A stretch of 64,000 nt of DNA from Oscillibacter sp. (GCA_003539495.1 DPPB01000004.1:1-64000), one strand, 5' to 3'; counted from the first letter of the stretch, positions 17,029 through 25,696 are shown. Translations and numbers: made by a program. Notes: generated from the letters alone by a model not told the origin.

Positions 17029-17469
17029 ATGGCCTATAATGAGCGAGAGCTGCTGGCCCGGCTCATTCAGTGTGAGGCGGGAGGCGAAGGAGAAAACGGA
17101 ATGAAGGCGGTGGCCGGCGTAGTGATGAACCGGGTGAATGTTATCGGCGGAGAGTACGATAGATTGGGCCAGGGGGATTTGTATAACATCATTTTTCAGC
17201 CAGGGCAGTTCACCTGCCTGGCGGAATACATTGCCGGTGCGTATAATCCCCAGAACATCTACAATATGCGACCCACAAAGGAAAACTACGACATTGCGGA
17301 TTGGGCCATAGCGGGCAACCGCTTGCCTGTTGTGGGGGACGCCCTGTGGTTTTATAACCCCTATGATAAGCCCTGCCGAAACTATTTTCCCTCCCAGGTG
17401 GGGCAGTTCGTAGAGAAAATTGGACAGCATTGCTTCTATGCTCCGACAGATGCGTATTATGAAACTTGA
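17029..17469 (+). CDS. cwlJ: CwlJ-type spore cortex-lytic hydrolase
   Basis: This 146-residue protein is a bare Hydrolase_2 domain of the SleB/CwlJ family. Cys-Glu-Ala-Gly-Gly-Glu-Gly carries the catalytic Glu (E16), followed by the Ala-Gly-Val-Val-Met-Asn-Arg-Val helix and the Ala-Leu-Trp-Phe-Tyr-Asn strand. It lacks a signal peptide and a peptidoglycan-binding domain, as CwlJ does and SleB does not. CwlJ is made in the mother cell and degrades cortex during germination. The next gene is gerQ-like, whose product is known in Bacillus to be needed for CwlJ. The ATG at 17029 has GGGAG upstream; an in-frame ATG at 17002 does not. A possible mother-cell sigma site (ACC, 17-bp gap, CATAGTAT at 16996) lies upstream. 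Confidence 0.85.
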   Translation: MAYNERELLARLIQCEAGGEGENGMKAVAGVVMNRVNVIGGEYDRLGQGDLYNIIFQPGQFTCLAEYIAGAYNPQNIYNMRPTKENYDIADWAIAGNRLPVVGDALWFYNPYDKPCRNYFPSQVGQFVEKIGQHCFYAPTDAYYET

Positions 17470-17483
17470 GTGAGGTGTGATGT

Positions 17484-17969
17484 ATGCTGCAATTACATAC
17501 AGATATACAGGACGGAGCTTCTCCCGGCATAAGCGCCATGCAGGGGGGTATGAGCACCATCCAGAGTGGCGCCACAGCCATGCAGAGCGGCGTAACTCCA
17601 ATGCAGGCGGATCAGAGCAATATGGCCCTGATCCCGCAGCGGCCGGAGCACATGATGCTTCAGCAGAAGGAGGTTGAGACCGTGGAGAATCCCACCGGCA
17701 CCCGGGATGTGACCAATAGCTCTATCCGGGGATTGCTGGCCCGGAATTTAGGATACTATATCGTGGCCAGCTTCCTTATGGGTACTCAGCAGGCCATACA
17801 ATGCGAAGGGATCCTGGCCAGCGTCGGCAACGACTACTTAGTGATCTATCAGCCGGATCAGAACCGCTTTGTCAGCGGAGATATTTACGCACTGAAGTTT
17901 GTGGAGTTCCACGAGGGTCAATCTGCCTGCGCCAGCTACCGCCGCCGGGATGCCTTCCAGAGCTGGTAA
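17484..17969 (+). CDS. gerQ: GerQ-like spore coat protein
   Basis: This 161-residue protein has a Gln/Met/Ser-rich, low-complexity N half (to about 75) with repeated Met-Gln-x-Gly units and a folded C half. The C half begins Ser-Ser-Ile-Arg-Gly-Leu-Leu and contains Glu-Gly-Ile-Leu-Ala-Ser-Val-Gly-Asn-Asp-Tyr-Leu-Val-Ile, matching the Spore_GerQ domain. In Bacillus, GerQ is a coat protein, crosslinked by transglutaminase, that keeps CwlJ in the coat. It starts 14 bp after cwlJ with TGAGGTG before it, so the two form an operon. The Gln-rich N half fits a crosslinking substrate. Confidence 0.82.
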   Translation: MLQLHTDIQDGASPGISAMQGGMSTIQSGATAMQSGVTPMQADQSNMALIPQRPEHMMLQQKEVETVENPTGTRDVTNSSIRGLLARNLGYYIVASFLMGTQQAIQCEGILASVGNDYLVIYQPDQNRFVSGDIYALKFVEFHEGQSACASYRRRDAFQSW

Positions 17970-17970
17970 A

Positions 17971-18012
17971 AAAAGGCTCTCAAAGCGCCTTGGGCGCTTT
18001 GAGAGCCTTGCC
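17971..18012. terminator. Bidirectional terminator
   Basis: A 15-bp stem GGCTCTCAAAGCGCC and its complement, with A and T runs, lies between convergent gerQ and nrdG. Confidence 0.85.
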
Positions 18013-18028
18013 TTATATAGAACTGTTT

Positions 18029-18559
18029 TTACTTGCGAAGCTTATCCCAAGGGGTGATTTTCCCGGATTGGCGTGTCCGGTTCATATCAATGACCCGCTG
18101 GTTGCGGCTGCCGCGGAACTGCAGGGAAATATCCTTTTCCTCCGGTATAAACCGCCCGTCGATGAGAATGTCGATACAGGAGAGCATTTCCTCCGTAGCC
18201 TCGCAGTGGGGGTGCACACCGGGAGTCAGCAGCTCCTCCAGCTGATAGCCGGTGTAGCACCAGATGTTTTTTTTCGGGTATTTTTCCCGGATGCGGCGCA
18301 GCATGGGCAGCAGTGCCCGCTGGTTTTCCGGTTCAAAGGGGTCTCCGCCCAGGAGTGACAGACCGCCCACATAGGGCTTATCCAGCTCGGCATAGATCTC
18401 CCGCTCCGTTTCCTCCGTAAAGGGCCGGCCGTAGCAGAAGTCCCAGGTTTCCGGCTGGAAGCAATCCTTACAGTGGTTGCGGCAGCCGGAGACGAACAGG
18501 GACACCCGTACCCCCTCACCATTAGCAATATCACATTTTTTCAGCTCGCCATAGTGCAT
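18029..18559 (-). CDS. nrdG: Anaerobic ribonucleotide reductase activating enzyme
   Basis: This 176-residue radical SAM protein has CxxxCxxC at C26, C30 and C33 for the 4Fe-4S cluster and Leu-Leu-Gly-Gly-Asp-Pro-Phe, the SAM-binding GGE-like motif. It forms the glycyl radical on NrdD using SAM. GAGGTCG precedes the ATG. It lies 72 bp downstream of nrdD, and a hairpin in the gap (18581-18612) may tune the ratio of the two products. Confidence 0.92.
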   Translation of the reverse strand: MHYGELKKCDIANGEGVRVSLFVSGCRNHCKDCFQPETWDFCYGRPFTEETEREIYAELDKPYVGGLSLLGGDPFEPENQRALLPMLRRIREKYPKKNIWCYTGYQLEELLTPGVHPHCEATEEMLSCIDILIDGRFIPEEKDISLQFRGSRNQRVIDMNRTRQSGKITPWDKLRK

Positions 18560-18631
18560 GGTTGCTCGACCTCATTTCTATAAAGGCGAGGCAGGCCCTG
18601 CCTACCCCGCCTATTTTTTTGCAGAGGAGAA

Positions 18632-20830
18632 TTACAGGTGCAGAACCCGGTCCTTGATCTCCTGAGTGCGGCCCTGGTTCCAGAACTGGGTACCGATATA
18701 GCCACAGGTGCGGCGGGCCACATTCATCTTATCCTGGTCGGTATTGCCGCATTGGGGACACTTCCAGATGAGCTTGCCGTCCTCCTCCACCACTTCGATC
18801 TCGCCGTCCCAGCCGCAGACCTGGCAGTAGTCGCTCTTGGTGTTCAGCTCGGCGTAGATGATGTGGTCATAGATGAACTTCATTACCTCCAGCACGGCGG
18901 GGAGATTGTTCTGCATATCCGGGACCTCTACATAGCTGATGGCGCCGCCGGGGGACAGGTGCTGGAACTGGGCCTCAAATTCCAGCTTCGTAAAGGCGTC
19001 GATAGGCTCGGTGACATGGACATGGTAGCTATTGGTGATATAGCCCTTGTCGGTGATGCCCTCAATGACGCCGAAGCGCTTTTGCAGGCACTTGGCAAAT
19101 TTATAGGTAGTGGACTCCAAGGGTGTACCGTAGAGGGAGTAGTCAATATTTTCGGCGGTCTTCCACTCCTGGCACTTTTCGTTCATTTTTTTCATAATGG
19201 ACAGAGCAAAGGGAGTGGCAGCGGGGTCTGTGTGGCTCTTGCCGGTCATGTATTTCACACATTCATACAGACCCGCGTAACCCAGGGAGATCGTGGAGTA
19301 GCCGCCGTAAAGGAGCTTGTCGATGACCTCGCCTTTTTTCAGCCGGGCCAGAGCGCCGTACTGCCAAAGGATGGGGGCGGCGTCGGAGGTGGTGCCCTTC
19401 AGCCGGTCGTGGCGGCAGCGGAGGGCACGGTGGCACAGCTCCAGGCGCTCGTCAAAAATTTTCCAGAACTTCTCAATATTGCCGCCGGAGGACAGGGCCA
19501 CATCCGGCAGGTTAATGGTGACAACGCCCTGGTTAAAGCGGCCATAATACTTGTGCTTGCCGGGCTCGTAGTTGCCGGCATTGGCGATATTGCCCACCCC
19601 TGCATCGGTGAAGCGGTCAGGGGTCAGGAAGGAACGGCAGCCCATACAGGTGTATACATCGCCCTTGAGCTCCTTCATCTTCTTCTCGGAAATATAGTCA
19701 GGCACCATACGACGGGCGGTACACTTGGCGGCCAGCTCCGTGAGATACCAGTAGGGGGAGTCCTCGTGGATGTTATCCTCCTCCAGGGTGTAGATGAGCT
19801 TGGGGAAAGCAGGCGTGACCCAAATGCCTTTTTCGTTTTTCACGCCCTGGTAGCGCTGGAGGAGCATCTCCTCGATAATCATGGCCAGGTCTTTCTTCTC
19901 CCGTTCGTTCCGGGCCTCGTTCAGATACATGAAAACAGTGATGAAGGGGGCCTGGCCATTGGTGGTCAGGAGAGTCACCACCTGGTACTGGATGGTCTGC
20001 ACACCCCGGCGAATTTCCTCCCGCAGGCGGGTCTCTACCAGCTCACTGATCTTCTCCTCACCGGGGTCCACGCCGATGGAGGCCATTTCACCTTGGACAA
20101 TCTTGCGGATTTTCTGACGGCTGACCTCTACAAAGGGGGCCAGATGGGTGAGGCTGATGGACTGGCCGCCGTACTGGTTGCTGGCCACCTGGGCTACGAT
20201 CTGGGTGGCAATATTGCAGGCGGTGGCAAAGCTATGGGGACGCTCAATGAGGGTGCCGGTGATGACAGTGCCGTTTTGCAGCATATCCTCCAGGTTCACC
20301 AGGTCACAGTTGTGCATATGCTGGGCGTAATAATCGCTGTCGTGGAAGTGGATGATGCCCTCCCGATGGGCCTCAACAATCTCTTGAGGCAGCAGAATAC
20401 GTTCGCTGAGGTCGCGGCTGACCTCACCGGCCATGTAGTCCCGCTGGGTGGAGTTGACCACTGGGTTTTTATTGGAATTCTCCTGCTTGGCCTCCTCGTT
20501 ATTGCACTCGATAAGGGAGAGAATCTTATCGTCGGTTGTGTTGGATTTGCGGACCAGGGAACGGGTATAGCGGTAGGTGATGTAATGCTTGGCCACTTCA
20601 AAGGCGCCGTGGGCCATGATGTAATGCTCCACCATGTCCTGAATTTCCTCCACAGTGGGAGCGCGGCCGATCTTCTGGCACTGGAGCTCTACAGACTCGG
20701 CGATGCGCTGGATCTGCACGGGGGTCATGCGGTCCACTTCCTCCACGGAGTCGTTGGCCTTGGTGATGGCAACGATGATCTTTGTGATGTCAAAGGCTAC
20801 CTCGGAGCCGTTGCGCTTGATGATCTTCAT
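18632..20830 (-). CDS. nrdD: Anaerobic ribonucleoside-triphosphate reductase
   Basis: This 732-residue class III reductase has an ATP-cone (about 3-95) for allosteric control and a long ten-stranded barrel with the active-site cysteines. A zinc site of two CxxC pairs lies near the C terminus, and the glycyl radical motif Arg-Thr-Cys-Gly-Tyr has the radical at about G710. It makes dNTPs without oxygen. The ATG at 20830 follows GGAGGAGG; an upstream TTG-type start is not needed. Upstream lie three NrdR-box-like sequences, so the operon is probably under NrdR. Confidence 0.95.
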   Translation of the reverse strand: MKIIKRNGSEVAFDITKIIVAITKANDSVEEVDRMTPVQIQRIAESVELQCQKIGRAPTVEEIQDMVEHYIMAHGAFEVAKHYITYRYTRSLVRKSNTTDDKILSLIECNNEEAKQENSNKNPVVNSTQRDYMAGEVSRDLSERILLPQEIVEAHREGIIHFHDSDYYAQHMHNCDLVNLEDMLQNGTVITGTLIERPHSFATACNIATQIVAQVASNQYGGQSISLTHLAPFVEVSRQKIRKIVQGEMASIGVDPGEEKISELVETRLREEIRRGVQTIQYQVVTLLTTNGQAPFITVFMYLNEARNEREKKDLAMIIEEMLLQRYQGVKNEKGIWVTPAFPKLIYTLEEDNIHEDSPYWYLTELAAKCTARRMVPDYISEKKMKELKGDVYTCMGCRSFLTPDRFTDAGVGNIANAGNYEPGKHKYYGRFNQGVVTINLPDVALSSGGNIEKFWKIFDERLELCHRALRCRHDRLKGTTSDAAPILWQYGALARLKKGEVIDKLLYGGYSTISLGYAGLYECVKYMTGKSHTDPAATPFALSIMKKMNEKCQEWKTAENIDYSLYGTPLESTTYKFAKCLQKRFGVIEGITDKGYITNSYHVHVTEPIDAFTKLEFEAQFQHLSPGGAISYVEVPDMQNNLPAVLEVMKFIYDHIIYAELNTKSDYCQVCGWDGEIEVVEEDGKLIWKCPQCGNTDQDKMNVARRTCGYIGTQFWNQGRTQEIKDRVLHL

Positions 20831-20898
20831 TTTATTTGTCCTCCTCCGCCCCAACGAGGGCAAGTAATATTTATCACATGTGTGTATACACCTATGTT

Positions 20899-21011
20899 AC
20901 ACTATATATTGTGCCATTACAAGGGGTTAACACACAAAATATAGAGAGAAACTGTACCAAATTTAGGCGGTGAAATTTGGAGGAACAGACAAAGACCACA
21001 AAATATAGCAA
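20899..21011 (-). promoter_or_regulatory. nrdD promoter with NrdR boxes
   Basis: Box 1 ACACTATATATTGTGC (20899-20914) is an almost perfect NrdR palindrome. Box 2 ACACAAAATATAGAGA (20932-20947) starts 33 bp away, within the usual three-turn spacing. A third match, CCACAAAATATAGCAA (20996-21011), is another 64 bp away. Read leftward, TTGTAA (20916-20921) and TAACAT are 17 bp apart with box 1 in the spacer, fitting repression. Confidence 0.7.
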
Positions 21012-21094
21012 ATAATTACATGGGATACACAAAATGTTGTATAATAAAAAACTATGCCGCCGGTTCTGCGGCAGCACAGCAAAATCCGTGGGCT

Positions 21095-21769
21095 TCAGGC
21101 CGGAGCGGACTCATTCTCCCGGCGATAGCGGTCCTCACAGACCACCATGAAGTAGGCCCAGAGAATGAAAGGGAGCGCGCACAGAGAAGCCCTGATCTCC
21201 CAAAGCTCCACAGCAAAGTAAGCTGCCGCAGCGCCTACATGGAAGCTGAGAATGGTGGAAACATAGAACCACATCCGCCGCAGCTGTCCCTTTTCCCGGG
21301 CGCACAGATGACGGGCCAGGGAGAGGGCAGCCTGCTTGGTGTTGTTGGTGGAAAAGATGGTGGAGCTGACGTTTCCCTGCGCTCCGGAGAAGGAGCTCCA
21401 TTGGACGCTCATGGCAAAGAAAATGGGGTAAAGAGCGGGGACAGTGGGTGTTTCCGCCGGGAGAAACGCCAATACAACGGCGCAGAGCGCATCCACCGCT
21501 GGGCTGACCCGCCGCATATCCCAGCCGAATAGGCGAGGCAGGAACACCGTGGACATGGTGCCCACAATATATATGACTAAAGCGCCTATATGCATCAGCA
21601 CTCCCAGCCAATCGCCCTCAAAGGAGTTGAGCAGTATATCCAGCAAATTCAGAGTCTGCGCATTGGCCATGATGCCCATGCGCAGCAGGATTGCGTATGC
21701 CGCGAAAAAGCCGCCCACGGCGGCAAAGGACAGATGACGGTACCAATCTATATTAGAAATTCGGCTCAT
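21095..21769 (-). CDS. YoaK/DUF1275 family membrane protein
   Basis: This 224-residue protein has six predicted membrane helices, with Met-Ser-x-Gln-x-Ser-Ser-Phe-Ser-Gly-Ala-Gln-Gly-Asn near the middle (about 140), a hallmark of DUF1275. The function is unknown in general. I start at the ATG at 21769, with GGAGG about 10 bases before it. The open frame runs on to 21904, but that part crosses an inverted repeat and has no ribosome site. It is a single gene, upstream of nrdD and divergent from the T-box operon. Confidence 0.8.
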   Translation of the reverse strand: MSRISNIDWYRHLSFAAVGGFFAAYAILLRMGIMANAQTLNLLDILLNSFEGDWLGVLMHIGALVIYIVGTMSTVFLPRLFGWDMRRVSPAVDALCAVVLAFLPAETPTVPALYPIFFAMSVQWSSFSGAQGNVSSTIFSTNNTKQAALSLARHLCAREKGQLRRMWFYVSTILSFHVGAAAAYFAVELWEIRASLCALPFILWAYFMVVCEDRYRRENESAPA

Positions 21770-21805
21770 GGAGATTCTATCCTCCGTTTTCAAATGATGT
21801 TGCCT

Positions 21806-21859
21806 GTACCATCGGTTGACAAAGGCAAAACCGCGCCTGCCCTTGTTAACCGATGGTAC
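21806..21859. repeat. Palindromic repeat, copy 1
   Basis: GTACCATCGGTTGACAAAGG pairs with CCTTGTTAACCGATGGTAC across a short centre. The right arm with its flank (CTGCCCTTGTTAACCGATGG) recurs near 40622 as CTGCCCCTGTTAACCGATGG. It lies between the DUF1275 gene and the T-box promoter. Confidence 0.6.
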
Positions 21860-21931
21860 CAGTATAGCAGAAAAATGTCGATGGACAAGAGAAAAGATGG
21901 ACAAAAATAAGCAGATCCCGGGGAGAATCTA

Positions 21932-21959
21932 TTGACAACAGACAGATTTGTGGTAGAAT
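21932..21959 (+). promoter_or_regulatory. Promoter of the T-box operon
   Basis: TTGACA (21932-21937), a 16-bp spacer and TAGAAT (21954-21959). Confidence 0.75.
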
Positions 21960-21965
21960 AATGAA

Positions 21966-22190
21966 AAATGCTGAGAGGAAGTCAAGCAGACAGCTGATCC
22001 CAAGCGAAACGGGGATAGGTGAGAGCCCGTTGGATGCCAGCGTCTGCATGCCGCTTCGGAGCGGCCGGTGAGGAGCCGGACGGTGCATTCCCGTTACAGA
22101 ATGGCTAAGAGGGCAGAGCTTTCTGCCGAATTAGGGTGGTACCGTGGAGTTTAACTTCGCCCCTATGTGTGGGGCGGAGTTTTTGTTTTT
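21966..22190 (+). ncRNA. T-box leader (alanine)
   Basis: The conserved T-box AGGGTGGTACCG is at 22133-22144. It is followed by a terminator (CGCCCC at 22159-22164, GGGGCG at 22171-22176, then T-rich) that the antiterminator would replace. Upstream is a Stem I with closing GCAGAC/GTCTGC and a distal GGTGAGAGCC element. The triplet GCC at 22036-22038 on the descending arm could be the alanine specifier. T-boxes let uncharged tRNA switch on the gene, here alaS and the gene before it. Confidence 0.85.
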
Positions 22191-22204
22191 TGTGAGGTGG
22201 TCAG

Positions 22205-22852
22205 GTGGCATATCGAATCGTGAATATGGCGGAGGAGCCCCGCAGCGGACAGTTTGCCTACTTTCGGGCTATGGCGGATCCCTGGGCGGGGATCACCGTG
22301 CCGGTGGACATTACAGCGTTTTACAACGCCCTGGACGGCAGACCCTTTTTCCTCAGCTTTCTCTATGCCCTGACCCGGGCGGCCAACGCTGTCCCGGAGC
22401 TGCGGCGTCGGCTGCTGAACGGGCAGGTGGTAGAGTTTGACCGGTGCTACCCCTCCTACACGGCCATGAAGGACAGCGGCGTGTATGTCTACTGCCTGGT
22501 GGACAGCGGGCTTTTGCCCTATGAGACATTTTTGACCGACGGCAAACGGCGGCAGGCGGAGGCCCTACGGGGCGATGAATTGGTGGAAAGCGGCGACCCG
22601 CTGAGCAACTTCTTTGTCTCCTGTGTGCCCTGGCTGGCCTACACTCAGCTCAAGCATCCCGCCACCGGGCCGGACGACTCAAACCCCCGCTTTTCCTGGG
22701 GTAAATTTACGGAGCAGAACGGCCGCATTACCCTACCGGTGACGGTTTTTGTGAACCACGCTCTGGCGGATGGGCTGCACATCGCCCGGTTTTACGAGAA
22801 TCTGGACCGGGAGCTATCAGACATTGTGAAGATAATCAAAAATTCAAGATAA
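22205..22852 (+). CDS. CatA-like acyltransferase in the alaS operon
   Basis: This 215-residue protein has the chloramphenicol acetyltransferase fold: an N-terminal strand pattern, Phe-Phe-Leu-Ser-Phe-Leu-Tyr in the middle, and Asn-His-Ala-Leu-Ala-Asp-Gly-Leu-His near the end. The catalytic His (H185) and the structural Asp (D189) of the HHxxxDG motif are present, but the first His is Asn. It resembles the COG4845 group, whose acceptor is unknown and which need not give drug resistance. It sits between the T-box and alaS, so alanine starvation should raise it. The start is GTG at 22205 after TGAGGTGG; an ATG seven codons later is the other choice. Confidence 0.75.
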   Translation: MAYRIVNMAEEPRSGQFAYFRAMADPWAGITVPVDITAFYNALDGRPFFLSFLYALTRAANAVPELRRRLLNGQVVEFDRCYPSYTAMKDSGVYVYCLVDSGLLPYETFLTDGKRRQAEALRGDELVESGDPLSNFFVSCVPWLAYTQLKHPATGPDDSNPRFSWGKFTEQNGRITLPVTVFVNHALADGLHIARFYENLDRELSDIVKIIKNSR

Positions 22853-22867
22853 AAGGAGTAATTGACC

Positions 22868-25507
22868 ATGAGCCATCCCTATCGCGGCCTCAACGAGCTG
22901 CGGGAAATGTTCCTGAGCTACTTTGAGAGTAAGGGCCATCTGCGCCTGCCCAGCTTTTCGCTGGTTCCCCAAAACGACAAGTCCATCCTGCTTATCAACG
23001 CCGGCATGACCCCCATGAAGCCCTGGTTCAAGGGGGAGGAGGAGCCCCCGCGGCGCCGGGTCTGTACCTGCCAGAAGTGCATCCGCACCGGCGACATTGA
23101 CAACGTGGGCCATACCGCCCGCCACGGCACCTATTTCGAGATGCTGGGCAACTTCTCCTTTGGCGACTACTTCAAGCACGAGGCCATTGCCTGGAGCTGG
23201 GAGTTTCTGACCAAGGTGGTAGGGCTGGAGGAGGAGCGGCTGTATCCCTCTGTATATGAGAGCGATGACGAGGCCTTTGACATCTGGAATCAGGAGATCG
23301 GCATCCCCAAGGAGAGGATATTCCGCTTCGGCAAGGAGGATAACTTCTGGGAGCACGGCTCCGGCCCCTGCGGCCCCTGCTCGGAGATTTACTACGACCG
23401 GGGTGAGAAATACGGCTGCGGTAAGCCCGGATGCACCGTGGGCTGCGATTGCGACCGGTATATCGAGATCTGGAACAATGTGTTCTCCCAGTTTGATAAC
23501 GACGGCCACGACAATTATACGGAGCTGAAGCAGAAGAATATCGACACCGGTATGGGCCTGGAGCGCTTGGCGGTGGTGTGTCAGAATGTGGATTCGCTGT
23601 TTGATGTGGACACGGTGATGAACATTACCAACAAGGTTTCGGAGCTCACCGGGGCGTTCTATGGCCAGAGCCAGAAACGGGATGTGTCCCTGCGGGTCAT
23701 CACGGACCATATCCGGGCGGCCACGTTCATGATTTGCGACGGTATCCTCCCCTCCAACGAGGGCCGGGGCTATGTGCTGCGCCGCCTGCTGCGCCGGGCC
23801 GCTCGCCACGGCAAGCTCCTGGGCATGAACGAGCCGTTCCTGTATAAGATCGTGGACACCGTGATCCATGAAAATGAGTGCCAGTATGGCGACCTGCGGG
23901 AGAAGCAGACCTACATCACCAAGGTCATCCGCACCGAGGAGGAGAGCTTCGCCCGGACCATCGACGGGGGTATGCGCATCTTTGGGGAGATGCTGGCCGA
24001 GCACCAGCAAAAGGGCGAGACGGTGTTCTCCGGCGCGGACGCCTTCAAGCTGTATGATACCTTCGGCTTCCCCATTGATTTGACCGCCGAAATGGCCGCC
24101 GACGAGGGCCTGACGGTGGACGAGGACGCCTTCCGCCAGCTGATGCAGGAGCAGAAGGAGCGGGCCCGGGAGGCCCGGAAGGCCCTGGGCGATCTGGGCT
24201 GGGCCGGCGTGGAGTTCGGCAAAGAGGTGCCGTCCACAGAGTTCGTGGGCTATAATCAGGACAGCTGCGAGGCAAGCGTTGTGGCCCTGGTGTGCGATGA
24301 TGAGCTGTGCGGACAGTTAGAGGAAGGCCGTGACGGCATTGTGGTATTGGACAAGACGCCCTTCTATGCGGAAATGGGCGGCCAGGTGGCAGACCACGGC
24401 GTAATTACCGGGCAGGGCTTTACCTTCACGGTGACGGACGTGCAGAAGAACAAGGGCGGCAAGTTCATGCATTACGGCCATGTGGCCCGGGGCAGCGTTA
24501 CGGTAGGGGATACCGTGCGCCCGGCCATCGACACCCAGCGGCGCAAGGCCGTCTGCCGCGCCCATACCACCACACATCTGCTGGATGCGGCTCTGAAGAA
24601 GGTCCTGGGCGACCATGTACATCAGGCCGGCTCCCTGGTAGAGCCGGATCGCCTGCGCTTCGACTTCACTCATTTCGAGGCCATAACTCCCGAGCAGCTG
24701 AGCCAGGTGGAGTGGATGGTCAATGATGCCATTTTGGAGGGCTGTCCCGTGGTAACGGAGGTGCTGCCCATTGAGGAGGCTAAGAAAAAGGGCGCAGTGG
24801 CTATGTTCGGTGAGAAGTACGGCGAGACCGTCCGCGTGGTGGAGATGGGCGACTTCTCCATGGAGTTCTGCGGCGGTACCCACCTGGATAATACCGCTAA
24901 GTCCGGGCCCTTCCGCATCAAGTCCGAGAGCAGCGTTGCCTCCGGTGTGCGCCGTATAGAGGCTACCTGCGGCCGTATGAGCCTGGAAAGTATGGAAAAG
25001 ACCAACGGCGTACTGGTCAGAGCTGCGCAGTTCTTCAAAACGGCGCCCTCCGGACTGCTGGAGCGGATGGAGCAGCAGGCCAGCGAGATGAAGCAGCTGC
25101 GCCAGGCCCTGGATAAGTTCAAGGCAGAGGCATCCCTGGGCGAGGCCAAGCAGTTCCTGGCGGCCGCTAAGACCGTAAAGGGCCTGCATGTGCTCACCGC
25201 CACCCGAGAGGGGCTGGATGCCAATGCCCTGCGCAAGATGGGCGACTTCCTGCGGGATAAAGATCCCGCTGTGGTGGGCGTCCTGGCCAGCATTTCCGAG
25301 GAGAAGGTCACCTTCCTGGCTGTGTGCGGCAAGGAGGCTGTGGCCAAAGGCGTGAAGGCCGGTGACCTGGTGAAGCAGGTGTCCGGCATCTGCGGCGGCA
25401 AGGGCGGCGGCAAGCCCGACAGCGCCATGGGCGGCGGCAGCGACCTGCTGAAGGTGGACGATGCTCTGGCGGCGGTGGATGACTTCGTGTCGGAAAAGCT
25501 AGGCTGA
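22868..25507 (+). CDS. alaS: Alanyl-tRNA synthetase
   Basis: This 879-residue class II synthetase is of full length. It has the aminoacylation core with Gly-His-Leu-Arg-Leu-Pro-Ser-Phe-Ser motif 1, and the editing domain with His-Thr-Thr-Thr-His (H566) and Cys-Gly-Gly-Thr-His (C668, H672) zinc ligands. The C-Ala domain ends in Gly-Gly-Gly-Lys-Pro-Asp-x-Ala. It charges tRNA-Ala and removes Ser/Gly. The ATG at 22868 has AAAGGAG at 9 bases; a TTG six bases upstream is less likely. The T-box at 21966 controls it. Confidence 0.97.
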   Translation: MSHPYRGLNELREMFLSYFESKGHLRLPSFSLVPQNDKSILLINAGMTPMKPWFKGEEEPPRRRVCTCQKCIRTGDIDNVGHTARHGTYFEMLGNFSFGDYFKHEAIAWSWEFLTKVVGLEEERLYPSVYESDDEAFDIWNQEIGIPKERIFRFGKEDNFWEHGSGPCGPCSEIYYDRGEKYGCGKPGCTVGCDCDRYIEIWNNVFSQFDNDGHDNYTELKQKNIDTGMGLERLAVVCQNVDSLFDVDTVMNITNKVSELTGAFYGQSQKRDVSLRVITDHIRAATFMICDGILPSNEGRGYVLRRLLRRAARHGKLLGMNEPFLYKIVDTVIHENECQYGDLREKQTYITKVIRTEEESFARTIDGGMRIFGEMLAEHQQKGETVFSGADAFKLYDTFGFPIDLTAEMAADEGLTVDEDAFRQLMQEQKERAREARKALGDLGWAGVEFGKEVPSTEFVGYNQDSCEASVVALVCDDELCGQLEEGRDGIVVLDKTPFYAEMGGQVADHGVITGQGFTFTVTDVQKNKGGKFMHYGHVARGSVTVGDTVRPAIDTQRRKAVCRAHTTTHLLDAALKKVLGDHVHQAGSLVEPDRLRFDFTHFEAITPEQLSQVEWMVNDAILEGCPVVTEVLPIEEAKKKGAVAMFGEKYGETVRVVEMGDFSMEFCGGTHLDNTAKSGPFRIKSESSVASGVRRIEATCGRMSLESMEKTNGVLVRAAQFFKTAPSGLLERMEQQASEMKQLRQALDKFKAEASLGEAKQFLAAAKTVKGLHVLTATREGLDANALRKMGDFLRDKDPAVVGVLASISEEKVTFLAVCGKEAVAKGVKAGDLVKQVSGICGGKGGGKPDSAMGGGSDLLKVDDALAAVDDFVSEKLG

Positions 25508-25508
25508 G

Positions 25509-25682
25509 ATGATCCCTAATGACCCTGTGATTCTGCTGAGCTTCGTAAATGCCCGGCTGCGGGATGAATACGATAGCCTGGAGGAGCTGTGCGGCGCCCT
25601 GGATGTGAGCCGTCCGGACCTGGAGGAGCGGCTGGCGGCCATCGGCTACCTATATAATGAAACAATGAATCAATTTAAATGA
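25509..25682 (+). CDS. DUF4250 small protein
   Basis: This 57-residue protein starts Met-Ile-Pro-Asn-Asp-Pro-Val-Ile-Leu-Leu-Ser-Phe-Val-Asn and contains Leu-Arg-Asp-x-Tyr-x-Ser-Leu-x-Glu-Leu-Cys, the DUF4250 pattern. The second half looks like a small helix-turn-helix fold. The function is unknown. It starts two bases after alaS ends and finishes just before hinT, so it is part of the operon. The gene is short enough to be missed by many gene finders. Confidence 0.8.
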   Translation: MIPNDPVILLSFVNARLRDEYDSLEELCGALDVSRPDLEERLAAIGYLYNETMNQFK

Positions 25683-25696
25683 AAGGAGCAGATCCC

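Noticed and set aside
18638..20944. 768-codon frame opposite nrdD
   Set aside because: Pure shadow of nrdD; its protein has no known fold pattern, while the opposite strand has all NrdD motifs.
22205..22852. Chloramphenicol resistance gene
   Set aside because: The CAT-like protein differs at the first His of the motif, belongs to the COG4845-type group and is part of the alaS operon; resistance is not supported.
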